DNA of 64,000 nt from Salinibacterium amurskyense (GCF_002797685.1 NZ_PGFH01000001.1:1837987-1901986); one strand, 5' to 3'; positions 7,881-15,892 are shown, counted from the stretch's first letter. The notes: a model not told the origin generated them from the sequence alone. Program-made: numbers and translations.

Positions 7881-9061
7881 TCGTCGGCCTGCTCAACCTC
7901 CGCTGCCTCCGCCTCCTCCGCCGCCTCTTCAGCCTGCTCAAGGCGCGCGTTGAGGGCCGCGAGAATCCTGGCGATGTCCATTGAAATCGCGGCCGAGGCA
8001 CCCATGCTCGTCGCGTTCGCGTCGGCCTTGCGGGCGTCCAATTCGGCGGTTAGCGCAGCAAGAGCGTCGGTGGCTAGGGCGTGCGCTTCTTCACGATTTT
8101 CGAGCGAGTCCCAATCGCGCAGGGCGTCTGCCACCGCAGCAAGCGCAGTACTCAACGCCGGGCGCAGTTCGGGGCGCAGCTGAACTTTGATCGGAGTTCC
8201 CCACACGGCGCCGGTGAGTACATCCGTGATGTCCCGCACATGGAAGGTGACGTTTTCGAGAGCGGCGAGGTCTTCGTAGTCCGCTTTGAGGTCACGCCGG
8301 TATCGGCGCGCACGCGGGTTCGCTTTGCGGCTCTCGTCCGCCAGCAGCACAGCCGCCCGCACCTCTCCGGAAACTGCGACAAGCGAGTCCTTGCCGGATG
8401 CCCAACCGTCCCGTTCGGGCGGCCAACTCTCGGCAAGGGCCTCGGCAATCTCCGAGAGGTGGTCAGAGAGAACCGCGCGAAAGTTTGAGAGCTGCTGATC
8501 GACAGCGTTGTGGGTGAGCGCGGGGAAGATGAGGAAGTTCACGAGCAAGCCGACAACGATTCCGAGTGTCGCTTGCTCGAGATATCCCAGCGAATAGTCG
8601 TCGGCATCCGGCCCACCAATGATGAGCACGAAGAGCACGGTGACGGGGATGTATTCGCGGTTCGCTCCGAACCAGCCGGTGGCGGCGATCAGTGCGCCGG
8701 CACCGACTGCGAGGGACATCGTGAGAACGCTCGGCGAGCTGAAAATAATGACAGCCCCGGCCAGCAGGATTGCGACGGTGAGGCTGCCGAGCGTCTGGGC
8801 AGCGTTCTTCATCGATCCCATAAGCGTCGGATACATCGCAACAATGGCACCGAGGGGAGCGTAATAGGGATAGTTGTCGGCCACGCCAGGCAGGTAGGGC
8901 GCAATGGTCCAAGCGATGGCGACCGCAACGCCCGTTTTCGCGGCCTGCAGCATGCGCGTGCGGGTGATGTCTGACCGCATCCGTCCGGCCGTCTTAGTCA
9001 CGGGTTGCAGCTTTGCTTTCACCGGCAGCAGTCGGTCGTCATCGAGCCTGAGGCGTTTCAC
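7877..9061 (-). CDS. FUSC/aromatic acid exporter-like membrane protein
   Basis: 394 residues from a GTG at 9061 that overlaps the stop of the response regulator gene (GTGA), so the two are translationally coupled. The N-terminal ~190 residues form six hydrophobic segments with P-Y-Y-A-P-L-G-A-I-V-A-M and G-T-I/ R-E-Y-I-P-V-T-V features of the FUSC/ArAE family; the C-terminal ~200 residues are soluble and helical with a Glu/Ala-rich acidic tail. FUSC proteins are linked to export of aromatic acids or similar compounds. No membrane-fusion partner is encoded nearby, as expected outside Gram-negatives. Substrate unknown. Confidence 0.75.
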   Translation of the reverse strand: MKRLRLDDDRLLPVKAKLQPVTKTAGRMRSDITRTRMLQAAKTGVAVAIAWTIAPYLPGVADNYPYYAPLGAIVAMYPTLMGSMKNAAQTLGSLTVAILLAGAVIIFSSPSVLTMSLAVGAGALIAATGWFGANREYIPVTVLFVLIIGGPDADDYSLGYLEQATLGIVVGLLVNFLIFPALTHNAVDQQLSNFRAVLSDHLSEIAEALAESWPPERDGWASGKDSLVAVSGEVRAAVLLADESRKANPRARRYRRDLKADYEDLAALENVTFHVRDITDVLTGAVWGTPIKVQLRPELRPALSTALAAVADALRDWDSLENREEAHALATDALAALTAELDARKADANATSMGASAAISMDIARILAALNARLEQAEEAAEEAEAAEVEQADD

Positions 9062-9738
9062 ACGTTCACCGCAACGTCCGCTGTTCCGGGGGTGGGTTCC
9101 GGATGCTCGATGCGCACACGATCGGGGCGAAAGCCGTGCTCGATCCCCCACAGCACCGCGTTGGTGCGACTCGTGGCACCGATCGTGCGATAGCAGCTAC
9201 GAATGTAGGTCTTGATCGAGTTGATCGACAGGTGAGTGCGTTCAGCAATTTCGATGTTGGAGAGGCCCTGCGTGATCAGCGCGAGCACTTCTGCTTCGCG
9301 TTCGGTGAGGCCCTCTTCGCGCCCAGGCCAGTCGCCGGCCATGACACTGGGAATGGTTGGCCCGCCAATGTGTACTCGCTCTCCGCCCGCATTGATCTCT
9401 TCGAGAGCGGTAACGAGCTTCGCTGCGGGCAGGCCTTTAGAAATATAACCCGCAGCGCCATTAGCGAGAACCGCTGCGATATGCACGGGATCGAGGTTCC
9501 ACGAATACACAACTACAGCACTAACGGCAGGATTCGTCGCGAGCTGGCGCACCACAGCACGGTCGCCTTGCGTGCCCGCAAAGGTGTCATAGAGCGCGAT
9601 CGCGACGCGCTCGTCGACCTGCTTGTTGAGGTCGAGTTCGACCACCCGGATGCGGTTGGTATAGGAACGCAGCATGCCGACGACGCCACGCGCCACCACC
9701 TCGTAGTCGTTGACGAGAGCAACGTTCAGAACAGTCAT
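9058..9738 (-). CDS. LuxR/NarL-type response regulator (orphan)
   Basis: 226 residues. Receiver domain (about 1-120) with acidic pocket near N10-D11, candidate phosphorylation site D51 and conserved K101, then a LuxR HTH near 145-205 with L-T-E-R-E-A-E-V-L-A-L and S-I-N-S-I-K-T-Y-I-R. The pocket reads L-V-N-D-Y, with only one Asp where most receivers have two acids, so phosphorylation may be atypical. No histidine kinase is adjacent; instead it is coupled to an FUSC membrane protein gene, which it probably controls. An 18-base perfect palindrome lies 40 bases upstream of its start. Confidence 0.85.
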   Translation of the reverse strand: MTVLNVALVNDYEVVARGVVGMLRSYTNRIRVVELDLNKQVDERVAIALYDTFAGTQGDRAVVRQLATNPAVSAVVVYSWNLDPVHIAAVLANGAAGYISKGLPAAKLVTALEEINAGGERVHIGGPTIPSVMAGDWPGREEGLTEREAEVLALITQGLSNIEIAERTHLSINSIKTYIRSCYRTIGATSRTNAVLWGIEHGFRPDRVRIEHPEPTPGTADVAVNV

Positions 9739-9777
9739 GTCTCAACGATAGGTCTCGCCGCCTGAGCGTGGGGAAAG

Positions 9778-9795
9778 TTCACCCCTAAGGGTGAA
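9778..9795. promoter_or_regulatory. Palindromic operator candidate TTCACCC-N4-GGGTGAA
   Basis: A perfect 7-base inverted repeat with a 4-base centre lies between the response regulator (starting at 9738, minus) and the CsbD-like gene (starting at 9910, plus). No T-run follows on either strand, so an operator fits better than a terminator. Likely bound by the adjacent LuxR-type regulator; this is inference. Confidence 0.4.
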
Positions 9796-9909
9796 GTCGT
9801 GCAGGTACCGCCCAGAATATTCTCAGCTTGTGGCGTGCCCGCCGCTCTACGCCAGCGCTGGCAGGCACGCCACGCCAACCCCCACTCCCCCACATGATTA
9901 GGAACTCTT

Positions 9910-10083
9910 ATGAGCGCATCAGACAAGTTTGAGAACGCTGCCGAGGATCTCGCTGGCAAGGCAAAAGAGGCCACCGGAAAGGTCACCGACAACGAAGAGC
10001 TCGAAGCCGAAGGCCGTGCCGATCAGGCCAAGGCTGACCTGAAGAAGGCCGGCGAAAACGTTAAAGACGCCGTTTCGGAATAG
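9910..10083 (+). CDS. CsbD-like stress protein
   Basis: 57 residues: M-S-A-S-D-K-F-E-N-A-A-E-D-L-A-G-K-A-K-E then G-K-V-T-D-N and a lysine/glutamate-rich helix. This is the CsbD-like pattern: small, very hydrophilic and free of aromatic residues apart from F7. CsbD is under the general stress sigma factor in Bacillus and its relatives are abundant under stress, with no known biochemical activity. Fifty-one bases ahead of a 53-residue membrane protein gene on the same strand, then a strong terminator, so the two form a short stress-type operon. Confidence 0.88.
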   Translation: MSASDKFENAAEDLAGKAKEATGKVTDNEELEAEGRADQAKADLKKAGENVKDAVSE

Positions 10084-10134
10084 CCCTTCCGCACGTCTCA
10101 CACTCCCCCTCTAGCTTTTCCCGAAAGGTACATC

Positions 10135-10296
10135 ATGAACACTCTTCTTATCGTCGTGGCAATTATCGCCGTCGCACTGCTCCTCACCGGCGGACTCGTG
10201 CAGTCGCTCAACTTCCTCCTTTGGGTTGGAATTGTGCTGGCTGTCATCGCCGTCATCGTCTTCCTCGCTCGCAAGCTCACCGGTGGTCGGGTCTAA
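10135..10296 (+). CDS. Small two-helix membrane protein
   Basis: 53 residues starting at the ATG after a GAAAGG ribosome binding site. Two hydrophobic stretches (about 3-22 and 27-45) joined by a short turn and ending in R-K-L-T-G-G-R-V. Similar small hydrophobic proteins often sit beside csbD-like genes in actinobacteria; none has a known function that I can name. Too short for most automated calls but supported by the ribosome binding site, the operon position and the terminator that follows. Confidence 0.75.
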   Translation: MNTLLIVVAIIAVALLLTGGLVQSLNFLLWVGIVLAVIAVIVFLARKLTGGRV

Positions 10297-10364
10297 CACC
10301 AACAGTCTGCAGAGCTAGCTGAAGCGGTTCATCAGCCCTCCCCCCAGAGAACGATGAACTGAAC

Positions 10365-10403
10365 GAGGTGCGCGCAACCCCCTGGTTGCGCGCACCTCTC
10401 TGT
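10365..10403 (+). terminator. Strong hairpin terminator
   Basis: Perfect 15-base stem (10365-10379 with 10384-10398) and 4-base loop, rich in G and C, followed by TCTGTTAT. It ends the csbD/small-membrane-protein operon. The T-run is weak, as is common in high-GC genomes. Confidence 0.75.
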
Positions 10404-10430
10404 TATCCACGCACGAACCGAGGATCCCGA

Positions 10431-10631
10431 ATGTGCAAAAAAGCTAACGCTCGCTCTACGAACACCCCACAACTTCTGGGTGTGGCTGCTGACCCACCGT
10501 GTGACGGGGATTCGGAGGTGATCGCGCCGCCGTTCCCTCCGCTCTCAGCGAGTGAGCACGCAGCACTTCATGCGAACGAAGACCCGATCGCCGAGTGGGT
10601 TGAAGAACTTGCCCCTACGACCGAGCCCTAA
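10431..10631 (+). CDS. Possible small hypothetical protein
   Basis: 66 codons from an ATG just past the terminator, ending against the stop of the convergent spermidine-synthase-like gene. Composition is polar with acidic C-terminus (A-E-W-V-E-E-L-A) and no membrane segment or known motif. The codon third positions look coding-like, but there is no clear ribosome binding site and I recognise no family. Could be a non-coding stretch. Confidence 0.35.
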   Translation: MCKKANARSTNTPQLLGVAADPPCDGDSEVIAPPFPPLSASEHAALHANEDPIAEWVEELAPTTEP

Positions 10632-11333
10632 CTAGGCGCGTTTCGTCCCGACATACACGGTGTTGGATGAGACCCCACCGGTCAACGCATTGTCGAAATC
10701 GACCGCGTGCGCGATGGGGTTCTCGAAAACCTGCCCCAGGCGCTCCATGAATTCATCGTCACTCGGGTCATCCGACCACAGTGCAAAGACTCCGCCGTCG
10801 CTGAGATGAGCGCGCACGCGGCGAAGACCGTCGACGGTGTAGAGGTCAGCGTGGCTGGGGTCGAGCTGGTGGCGAGGTGAGTGGTCGACATCCAGCAGAA
10901 TCACGTCGTACGGCTCAGTCGGCTCCGCACGCATCACGGCAAAGAAGTCGGCGTGCGTGAGGGTGGTGCGGCTATCGCCGGTAAGTTCTGCGGATACCGG
11001 AAGCAGGCCGCGATTGTGCCAATCGATCACGGCGGGCAGGGCATCGATCACTTCGAGTGACCCGACGCGCGAATCGGCAAGCGCGGCAACCGCCGTGTAC
11101 CCGAGACCGAGCCCGCCGTTGACGACGCGCAAGTTGTCGCCGCTGGCTGCCGCTAGCCCGAGATCAGAGAGAGCGATTTCGGCAACGGTAAAGAGGCTCG
11201 ACATGAGGTACTCCTCGCCAAGCTTCACCTCGTACACGTCCACGCCGAGCGTGGGCTCTCGTCGGCGCCGCAGGTTGAGCTCCCCCATCGGGGTCTCTTG
11301 AAAGTCGAGCTCTTCGAAGCGGGAGATAGCCAT
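10632..11333 (-). CDS. Spermidine synthase-like SAM-binding protein
   Basis: 233 residues. A Rossmann methyltransferase-like core: V-V-N-G-G-L-G-L-G-Y-T-A (glycine-rich loop I, about residue 70), then S-L-E-V-I-D-A-L as the acidic end of strand 2, and Y-D-V-I-L-L-D-V-D-H-S-P-R-H. The last motif is the one seen in spermidine-synthase-like proteins (aminopropyltransferase fold). No S-adenosylmethionine decarboxylase gene is near, and the N-terminus lacks the usual tetramerisation barrel, so true polyamine synthesis is doubtful; a methyltransferase role is possible. Confidence 0.7.
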   Translation of the reverse strand: MAISRFEELDFQETPMGELNLRRRREPTLGVDVYEVKLGEEYLMSSLFTVAEIALSDLGLAAASGDNLRVVNGGLGLGYTAVAALADSRVGSLEVIDALPAVIDWHNRGLLPVSAELTGDSRTTLTHADFFAVMRAEPTEPYDVILLDVDHSPRHQLDPSHADLYTVDGLRRVRAHLSDGGVFALWSDDPSDDEFMERLGQVFENPIAHAVDFDNALTGGVSSNTVYVGTKRA

Positions 11334-11473
11334 GGGTTGAGCCTACGTGGCTTGCGCCGCGCCGCGCTCTGCGGTTGGGCGACGCCGACAACGGAACCGC
11401 CTCTTCATCTGAGTTCGCCGTGACTGCTGGCTGAACTATCGCTCTTCGCGCGACACCTCCATATGCTGAGGAA

Positions 11474-12199
11474 ATGACAGCATTAGAGTGGGATGGCTAC
11501 CTCAACGCGCGCGACTTGGGCGGCTTCCCCACCGCACTCTCCAGCACCGGCAAGACCCACTTCGGTCGGATCGCTCGTGGGCCGCGCCGAGAGCGCTTGA
11601 CCGAAACCGGGTGGGAACATGCTCGCGGGTGGGGCCTGGCATCCATCGTCGACCTCCGCTGCGCTCACGAAGTTGGGCCCGGTGAGGGCGACCACGCGAT
11701 TGCCGACCATGTTTTCAACGGCATCGCGATCATCAACGCCCCCACGGAGGATCAGAGCGATCCCGAGTTTTGGGAGACCTGTGCGCCCATTCTCGACTCC
11801 CCCGAATACTGGGCTCACAATTGGCGACTGCAGCCCCAGCTCGTGCGCGGTGCTCTCGATGCGATTGCCAGCTCGACACCGGGAACCCTCGTGCATTGCA
11901 GCGCGGGCCGTGACCGCACCGGCATGATCAGCGCTCTGCTCCTGGGCAACGCTGGGGTTGAACCGGATGCTGTCGCCGCTGACTATGCGGCATCCGTTCA
12001 CGCCATGGCGAGCATCGAGTCGCTTGCACCGGGCACTGAGCCACAAGAGATTCGCTCGAGCGCCGAGGTCGATGACTGGATGACCGACAAACTCCCTATC
12101 GTTCACGACACCGCTGCTCGCACTCACGAGATCTTTGACGACCTCGGTGTTTCAATTGCGACGCGTTCAACATTGCGCGGGCTGCTCATCGCTGAGTAG
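11474..12199 (+). CDS. Tyrosine/serine protein phosphatase (Y_phosphatase3-type)
   Basis: 241 residues. The N-terminal N-A-R-D-L-G-G-F-P motif (11-19) and the active-site loop H-C-S-A-G-R-D-R-T-G (141-150, nucleophile C142, phosphate-binding R147) identify a dual-specificity-like phosphatase of the PtpB type, as in Mycobacterium MptpB. The general acid is less obvious. Cytosolic: no signal peptide. Single gene, convergent with the FHA gene cluster. It may act on phosphoproteins or phosphoinositides; the presence of an FHA (phosphothreonine-binding) protein next door is suggestive but not proof. Confidence 0.85.
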   Translation: MTALEWDGYLNARDLGGFPTALSSTGKTHFGRIARGPRRERLTETGWEHARGWGLASIVDLRCAHEVGPGEGDHAIADHVFNGIAIINAPTEDQSDPEFWETCAPILDSPEYWAHNWRLQPQLVRGALDAIASSTPGTLVHCSAGRDRTGMISALLLGNAGVEPDAVAADYAASVHAMASIESLAPGTEPQEIRSSAEVDDWMTDKLPIVHDTAARTHEIFDDLGVSIATRSTLRGLLIAE

Positions 12200-12206
12200 C
12201 CCGCGC
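12175..12206 (+). terminator. Possible terminator hairpin overlapping the phosphatase stop
   Basis: A 9-base inverted repeat (gcgcgggct / agcccgcgc) spans the stop codon of the phosphatase gene, with no T-run after it. Placed between two convergent genes, so termination is plausible. Confidence 0.35.
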
Positions 12207-12241
12207 AGTTCGTCGCGTCGTTTAGTGCCGCATCGGACGCG

Positions 12242-13213
12242 CTATCGCGTCTCGGGAACTTCCGGCCCTTCCGGCAGCACCACTGGTTCCGCTTCGGCGC
12301 GATGACGCCCAGGTTGCGGCTTCTGATGCCCCATCTCGCCTCCGATACGACCGCCAAACGGACGACCGTGGTCGGCGTACTCTTCGCGGAAGAATCCGAG
12401 ACGCCACTCTCCCATTTCCATTCGCGCGCCCGTTCTGAGCGTGCGCGCACCGGGATCTTGCCCCCTGAGCGGACGCGATCCGCCACCCACCGCTCCGATA
12501 GCGTGAAGGACGTACTCGTCGTCATCGTCGTGACGAATCTCGGCGTGGATGGGTTCAAGCCCCGGCAGCTGCAGGTCAGCAGCAGAAGATGACCCAATGG
12601 TGGTCACTTCTGATCGCAGTTCGAACTCCCGCGGCATCTGGCCATTCCAGTTTTCCGAGCCGACGACAAAGAAGAGTCGAGGGCGGCCCGCACCCGGCGC
12701 GTAGTGAGTCGTGGTGATCTGTCGGCGCACGAAGCGGTCGAACGTCGGTGCGAGCGGCAGTAACGTGCCGGGTGGAAACTGCATTTCGGATGCCGTGGCC
12801 CCGGCCGAATCTCGGCGCCGCAAAAGCGGAGCAATCGCAGCGCGGCTGCCGAGGGAGATATGCGGTGAACCAGTGAGCACTCGTTGCGCAACGGAGGGTT
12901 TGATTGCCCCGACACGAGCGATGAGCCCGAGGGGCCCGGTGAGCGCCACGGTGAGCCCGCGCTCGGCTAAGGCCTTGGCCGCGATGCGCACGTCTTTGAG
13001 CTTGACCGTGCGTGCCTGCAGAAACAGTTCCGGCTTGCTGGAAAAGACTTCAATGTCCGTGCCGCTGGCACTGATCGTTCCGGTCATCTTCTCTGTCTCG
13101 AGCGGTGCTGCTCCAGACTCTCCGCTGTCTGAGGACGCGTCATCCGCATCGTCAAAGATTGGTTCGATGAGGGAGAAGGACAGATCGATGTCGAACCTCG
13201 TTGAGGTACTCAT
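12242..13213 (-). CDS. FHA-domain protein
   Basis: 323 residues from the ATG at 13213. The first ~180 residues have no family I recognise: an acidic patch near 20-35, then a stretch with 'RIAAKALAERGLTVALTGP', and an Arg-rich segment near 140. The C-terminal part (about 195-290) is an FHA domain: R-S-E-V-T-T-I-G-S-S-S-A-A-D-L-Q-L-P-G with the usual G-S-S and later I-H-A-E-I-R-H. FHA domains bind phosphothreonine. Two bases separate its start from the stop of an 87-residue gene upstream, so both are one operon. A phosphatase gene lies convergent downstream. Confidence 0.75.
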   Translation of the reverse strand: MSTSTRFDIDLSFSLIEPIFDDADDASSDSGESGAAPLETEKMTGTISASGTDIEVFSSKPELFLQARTVKLKDVRIAAKALAERGLTVALTGPLGLIARVGAIKPSVAQRVLTGSPHISLGSRAAIAPLLRRRDSAGATASEMQFPPGTLLPLAPTFDRFVRRQITTTHYAPGAGRPRLFFVVGSENWNGQMPREFELRSEVTTIGSSSAADLQLPGLEPIHAEIRHDDDDEYVLHAIGAVGGGSRPLRGQDPGARTLRTGARMEMGEWRLGFFREEYADHGRPFGGRIGGEMGHQKPQPGRHRAEAEPVVLPEGPEVPETR

Positions 13214-13215
13214 CG

Positions 13216-13479
13216 TTACGGGGCGGTCGGTTCGGAGCCGGATCCCTCGCTGGTGGTCACCCGAAGGGTGCCGTTGAATTTCCAGGTCGCGCGCGGCGCA
13301 TCCTGACCAACATCGCGAGGAACTTCGACCGTCATGTCGATGAAGTTGTAGTCGATTACGGCACTTCGACCGGTGAGATACGACCACATTTCTTTACCAA
13401 GATCTGTCCAGTCTTGGATGTTGTGGGCGTCGGGGCCAGAAGCGCTGCTCGAGGCGGAGGGGGTATTGAGATCAGACAT
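13216..13479 (-). CDS. Small conserved-looking protein upstream of FHA gene
   Basis: 87 residues, ATG at 13479 with AGGAAG eight bases upstream. A Ser-rich N-terminus leads to H-N-I-Q-D-W-T-D-L-G-K-E-M-W-S-Y-L-T and a beta-rich C-terminal half (Y-N-F-I-D-M-T-V-E-V, A-T-W-K-F-N-G-T-L-R-V). No membrane segment and no family recognised. Tight coupling to the FHA gene (two-base gap) suggests a shared complex; nothing more can be read from sequence. Confidence 0.7.
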   Translation of the reverse strand: MSDLNTPSASSSASGPDAHNIQDWTDLGKEMWSYLTGRSAVIDYNFIDMTVEVPRDVGQDAPRATWKFNGTLRVTTSEGSGSEPTAP

Positions 13480-13651
13480 GGTTTCTTCCTTTTCGCTCGC
13501 GTTGAGGAATCGGGCAACCATCGTGTTCGGTAGCCGCCCACTGTAATGTCACGATAATCGCGCACCGCAGTCGGAGGAAGAGTTGCGGCTCAGGTCACGG
13601 CATACTCACTGGGAAGGAGGGCGAGCAGGGCGGATGCTCACGCTCCCCTAA

Positions 13652-14218
13652 TTACGCTGCGGAGCGAGCGCGACCGATCAGACCGGCGCGCACGAGCAGC
13701 ACGTAGAGCTGGCATCCGAGGCAGTAGTCGAAGACCGAGTTCAGGAACGCGGCGATGAACGCCAGGCCAGCGAAGATCACGAGGGCGTAGGGCACGGCGG
13801 CGAGGTGCAGAACGACGCCGAGCACGGTGATGACAAAGCCGACGCCCTGCGAAAACGTGGGTGGGCGCGGGTCTTCGAGGTGGCTGGGTGCGCTCAAGCG
13901 CGGACGAACCACTGCCTTGAAGAAGAGACCGTAGGGGTGACGCTGGATGCCGGCGAAGGCACCCCACGCGAAGAGCGCAGCGATGACGGCAAAGAGAATG
14001 AACGACGGCTGGCTGGCGCGCTCGGCGAGTGTGGCCGGGAGCGCTGCTGCGGCATCCAATCCGAGACCGATCACGGTGAGCAAGAGCACGGCGGTAATGC
14101 CAGCGCCGAAGCGGGGACCGCGCGGGTCGATTCCGGCTTGGCCGGGCTTGGCGGCGAGAGCTGCTTTGGAACCAGAGAGCTGAGCCGCTCCGGCGGCGTG
14201 GGTGTCATTCGTAGTCAT
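13652..14218 (-). CDS. DUF4395 membrane protein
   Basis: 188 residues from the ATG at 14218. Four hydrophobic segments; the conserved F-A-G-I-Q-R-H-P-Y-G central motif and the R-P-R-L-S-A-P loop lead to a C-terminal helix with F-D-Y-C-L-G-C-Q-L-Y, a CxxC pair characteristic of DUF4395. The protein follows a membrane-tethered thioredoxin-like gene by 82 bases on the same strand; pairs of this kind suggest a thiol redox or sulfur-carrier role at the membrane. No biochemical function is established that I know of. Confidence 0.8.
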   Translation of the reverse strand: MTTNDTHAAGAAQLSGSKAALAAKPGQAGIDPRGPRFGAGITAVLLLTVIGLGLDAAAALPATLAERASQPSFILFAVIAALFAWGAFAGIQRHPYGLFFKAVVRPRLSAPSHLEDPRPPTFSQGVGFVITVLGVVLHLAAVPYALVIFAGLAFIAAFLNSVFDYCLGCQLYVLLVRAGLIGRARSAA

Positions 14219-14300
14219 GGAAGTCGCTATCTGTGATGCGCTGGGTGCGGGTGCGGGGTGCGGGCGCTGTCTCGGGGTGGACGGGTTCGAAAACTGGTCG

Positions 14301-14765
14301 TTAGACCAACGCGGGGGCGAGCATCCGCCCCAGTTCGGCACGGAGGTCGTTGATCTTGGGGGCGCCGCCGATGCGGGCCTGCAGCACACCGTTGCCATCG
14401 AGGATGAACGTGGTCGGAGACTGCAACAGGTTGAACTGGTTGGCGATCTCGGGGCGCGAGGTGACATCCACGTCGACGTGAACGACTGAGCCGGTTCCGT
14501 CATGGAACTCGTCGGCGAGGGCGCTCAACTGGGTGCGGACCGTGGGGCAGATTGCGCAGGCTTCGGTGGAGAACTGGAGCAGAGTGACGCGGCTGCCGAA
14601 CGGGGCGGCACCCGGAATCGAGATGCGATTCTCTTCGGATGCGGCGGTCGAGTCGTCAGTTCGAGTGTGCTTGATGCGGCCAGTTCGGGCACGCCAGACC
14701 AGGCCCAGCACGGTGGCGAGTGCCACGAGGCCGAGAAGCACAGTCAGGGTTTCCACAGCGTTCAC
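14301..14765 (-). CDS. Membrane-tethered thioredoxin-like protein
   Basis: 154 residues. One N-terminal membrane helix (about 5-24), a polar linker, then a thioredoxin fold: L-L-Q-F-S-T-E-A-C-A-I-C-P-T with the active pair C70/C73, V-D-V-D-V-T and the cis-proline S-P-T-T-F. The CAIC motif lacks the usual Trp-Cys-Gly-Pro-Cys frame, so redox potential likely differs from housekeeping thioredoxin. Orientation of the single helix suggests the domain faces either side; the basic R-A-R-T-G-R after the helix argues for the cytoplasmic face. Probable partner of the DUF4395 protein downstream. Confidence 0.78.
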   Translation of the reverse strand: MNAVETLTVLLGLVALATVLGLVWRARTGRIKHTRTDDSTAASEENRISIPGAAPFGSRVTLLQFSTEACAICPTVRTQLSALADEFHDGTGSVVHVDVDVTSRPEIANQFNLLQSPTTFILDGNGVLQARIGGAPKINDLRAELGRMLAPALV

Positions 14766-14843
14766 CTTTCGAGGTTATTGCGAGTTCGGGCCTGTCGGCG
14801 TTGTGTGACGGGAGGTTACTGGCCCCACGTGCCACTGTGACGA

Positions 14844-14892
14844 CAAAAGCCCCACTCGACTTGGTACTCAGAGAACAAGTCGAATGGGGCCT
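14844..14892 (-). terminator. Rho-independent terminator of the SDR gene
   Basis: Read on the minus strand: a 15-base stem (14890-14876 with 14863-14849, one mismatch), 12-base loop and TTTT directly after. It lies 20 bases past the SDR stop codon. Confidence 0.85.
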
Positions 14893-14911
14893 CAGATATT
14901 CCGTTCGACAG

Positions 14912-15712
14912 CTAGATGCTGTTGTGGTCCTTTACTGCGGCTTCCATGTCGGCCAGACCAGGCGCCATTGCGGCGTCGACGGCGAGTGGGTTGGACGCGT
15001 TGAGCTCCTGCATCCCACGGCCATCGGGTGCCGATGCGTTGATCTCGTGCTCGTCTGAGGCAAGTCCGGTCATGACCTGAGCGACGACGTCAGAAACGGG
15101 GCGGCGAGTCCAGTCGGCGTTCTGACTGCTCATCATCTCCGTGTCAGTAGCGCCCGGGTAAACGGTGGCCACGTGCACGCCGGTGCCGTGCAGTTCGCGA
15201 CGCATCGCTTCACCGAACGCAGCAAGGCCGGACTTGGTGGCGGCGTAGACCGCGTAGAACGGCATCGCAACGAGGGCGATCTCGCTCGAGATGTTCAGGA
15301 TGAGGCTGCCGTTGGCTGCCCCACTGGTGCGCAGCTGAGGCAACAATGCCTGCGTGAGCAGCACGGGTGCGGTGAGGTTGAGGTCGATCATCGCGGTGGC
15401 TTCAGCTGCGGTGGACTCTTCGAGCCGTCCGGCACGCACGTTGCCGGCGTTGTTCACGAGAAGGTCAATGGTGTCCCACGACTTCACAGCGTCAGCCACG
15501 TTCTGCGCGCCATCCGCTTGGCCGAGGTCTTGAACCAGAATGTCGGATGTTCCACCCGCCTCTTTCACGAGGTCAGCAGTCTTCTGCAGGGTGGCTTCCG
15601 TGCGCCCGACGAGCAGCAAGTGTGCTCCCTTCGCGGCAAATTCGAGGGCAAGGGCTTGGCCGATTCCTTGGCCAGCTCCGGTGATGATTCCGCGACGATT
15701 TGTGAGATCCAT
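14912..15712 (-). CDS. SDR-family oxidoreductase
   Basis: 266 residues from the ATG at 15712, chosen because GGAAGGATC lies just upstream and the TGxxxGxG motif begins at residue 11. Classical short-chain dehydrogenase: T-G-A-G-Q-G-I-G, N-N-A-G (about residue 88), catalytic S-S then Y-A-A-T-K (Y~154/K~158), and P-G-A-T-D-T. The position of an Arg after strand 2 (V-G-R-T) suggests NADP preference. Substrate unknown. Monocistronic with its own terminator. Two copies of a TetR-like palindrome sit 66-110 bases upstream, but no TetR gene is adjacent. Confidence 0.85.
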   Translation of the reverse strand: MDLTNRRGIITGAGQGIGQALALEFAAKGAHLLLVGRTEATLQKTADLVKEAGGTSDILVQDLGQADGAQNVADAVKSWDTIDLLVNNAGNVRAGRLEESTAAEATAMIDLNLTAPVLLTQALLPQLRTSGAANGSLILNISSEIALVAMPFYAVYAATKSGLAAFGEAMRRELHGTGVHVATVYPGATDTEMMSSQNADWTRRPVSDVVAQVMTGLASDEHEINASAPDGRGMQELNASNPLAVDAAMAPGLADMEAAVKDHNSI

Positions 15713-15777
15713 TGTGGGGATCCTTCCTGATGTGGGGACGGATCGCGGTGGCGACCCGGAAGCGAACTCGCGTTCTG

Positions 15778-15822
15778 TACCGAACGGTAACACGACATTC
15801 TGAGATTTACTACCGAACGGTT
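15778..15822. promoter_or_regulatory. Two copies of palindrome TACCGAACGGTA upstream of the SDR gene
   Basis: TACCGAACGGTA at 15778-15789 and TACCGAACGGTT at 15811-15822, starts 33 bases apart (about three helical turns). The ACCG-AA-CGGT core is palindromic, in the style of TetR-family operators. They lie between the divergent SDR (15712) and kinase (15938) genes, nearer the SDR. A binding protein is inferred, not seen. Confidence 0.5.
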
Positions 15823-15873
15823 TCATATCAACATCGGCGCACGAAACGGGGACGCATCGCATCACTTCCTATT

Positions 15874-15892
15874 TCCTATAGTATCTTTGAAT
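15874..15892 (-). promoter_or_regulatory. AT-rich element shared with the upstream region of the 20.0-kb SDR gene (copy 1)
   Basis: Read on the minus strand, the 19 bases give ATTC-AAAGATACTATAGGA. A near copy, ATTCGAAAGATGCTATATGA, occurs at 19932-19951 on the plus strand; the AAAGATRCTATAKGA part matches at 13 of 15 positions. Both precede the first gene of a transcription unit in the sugar cluster, so this is a candidate site for the GntR regulator encoded between them, or a shared promoter element (TATAGT could be a -10 box). Confidence 0.35.

Noticed and set aside
10365..10398. Inverted repeat as an operator
   Set aside because: Perfect 15-base stem with tight loop after an operon end fits a terminator better.
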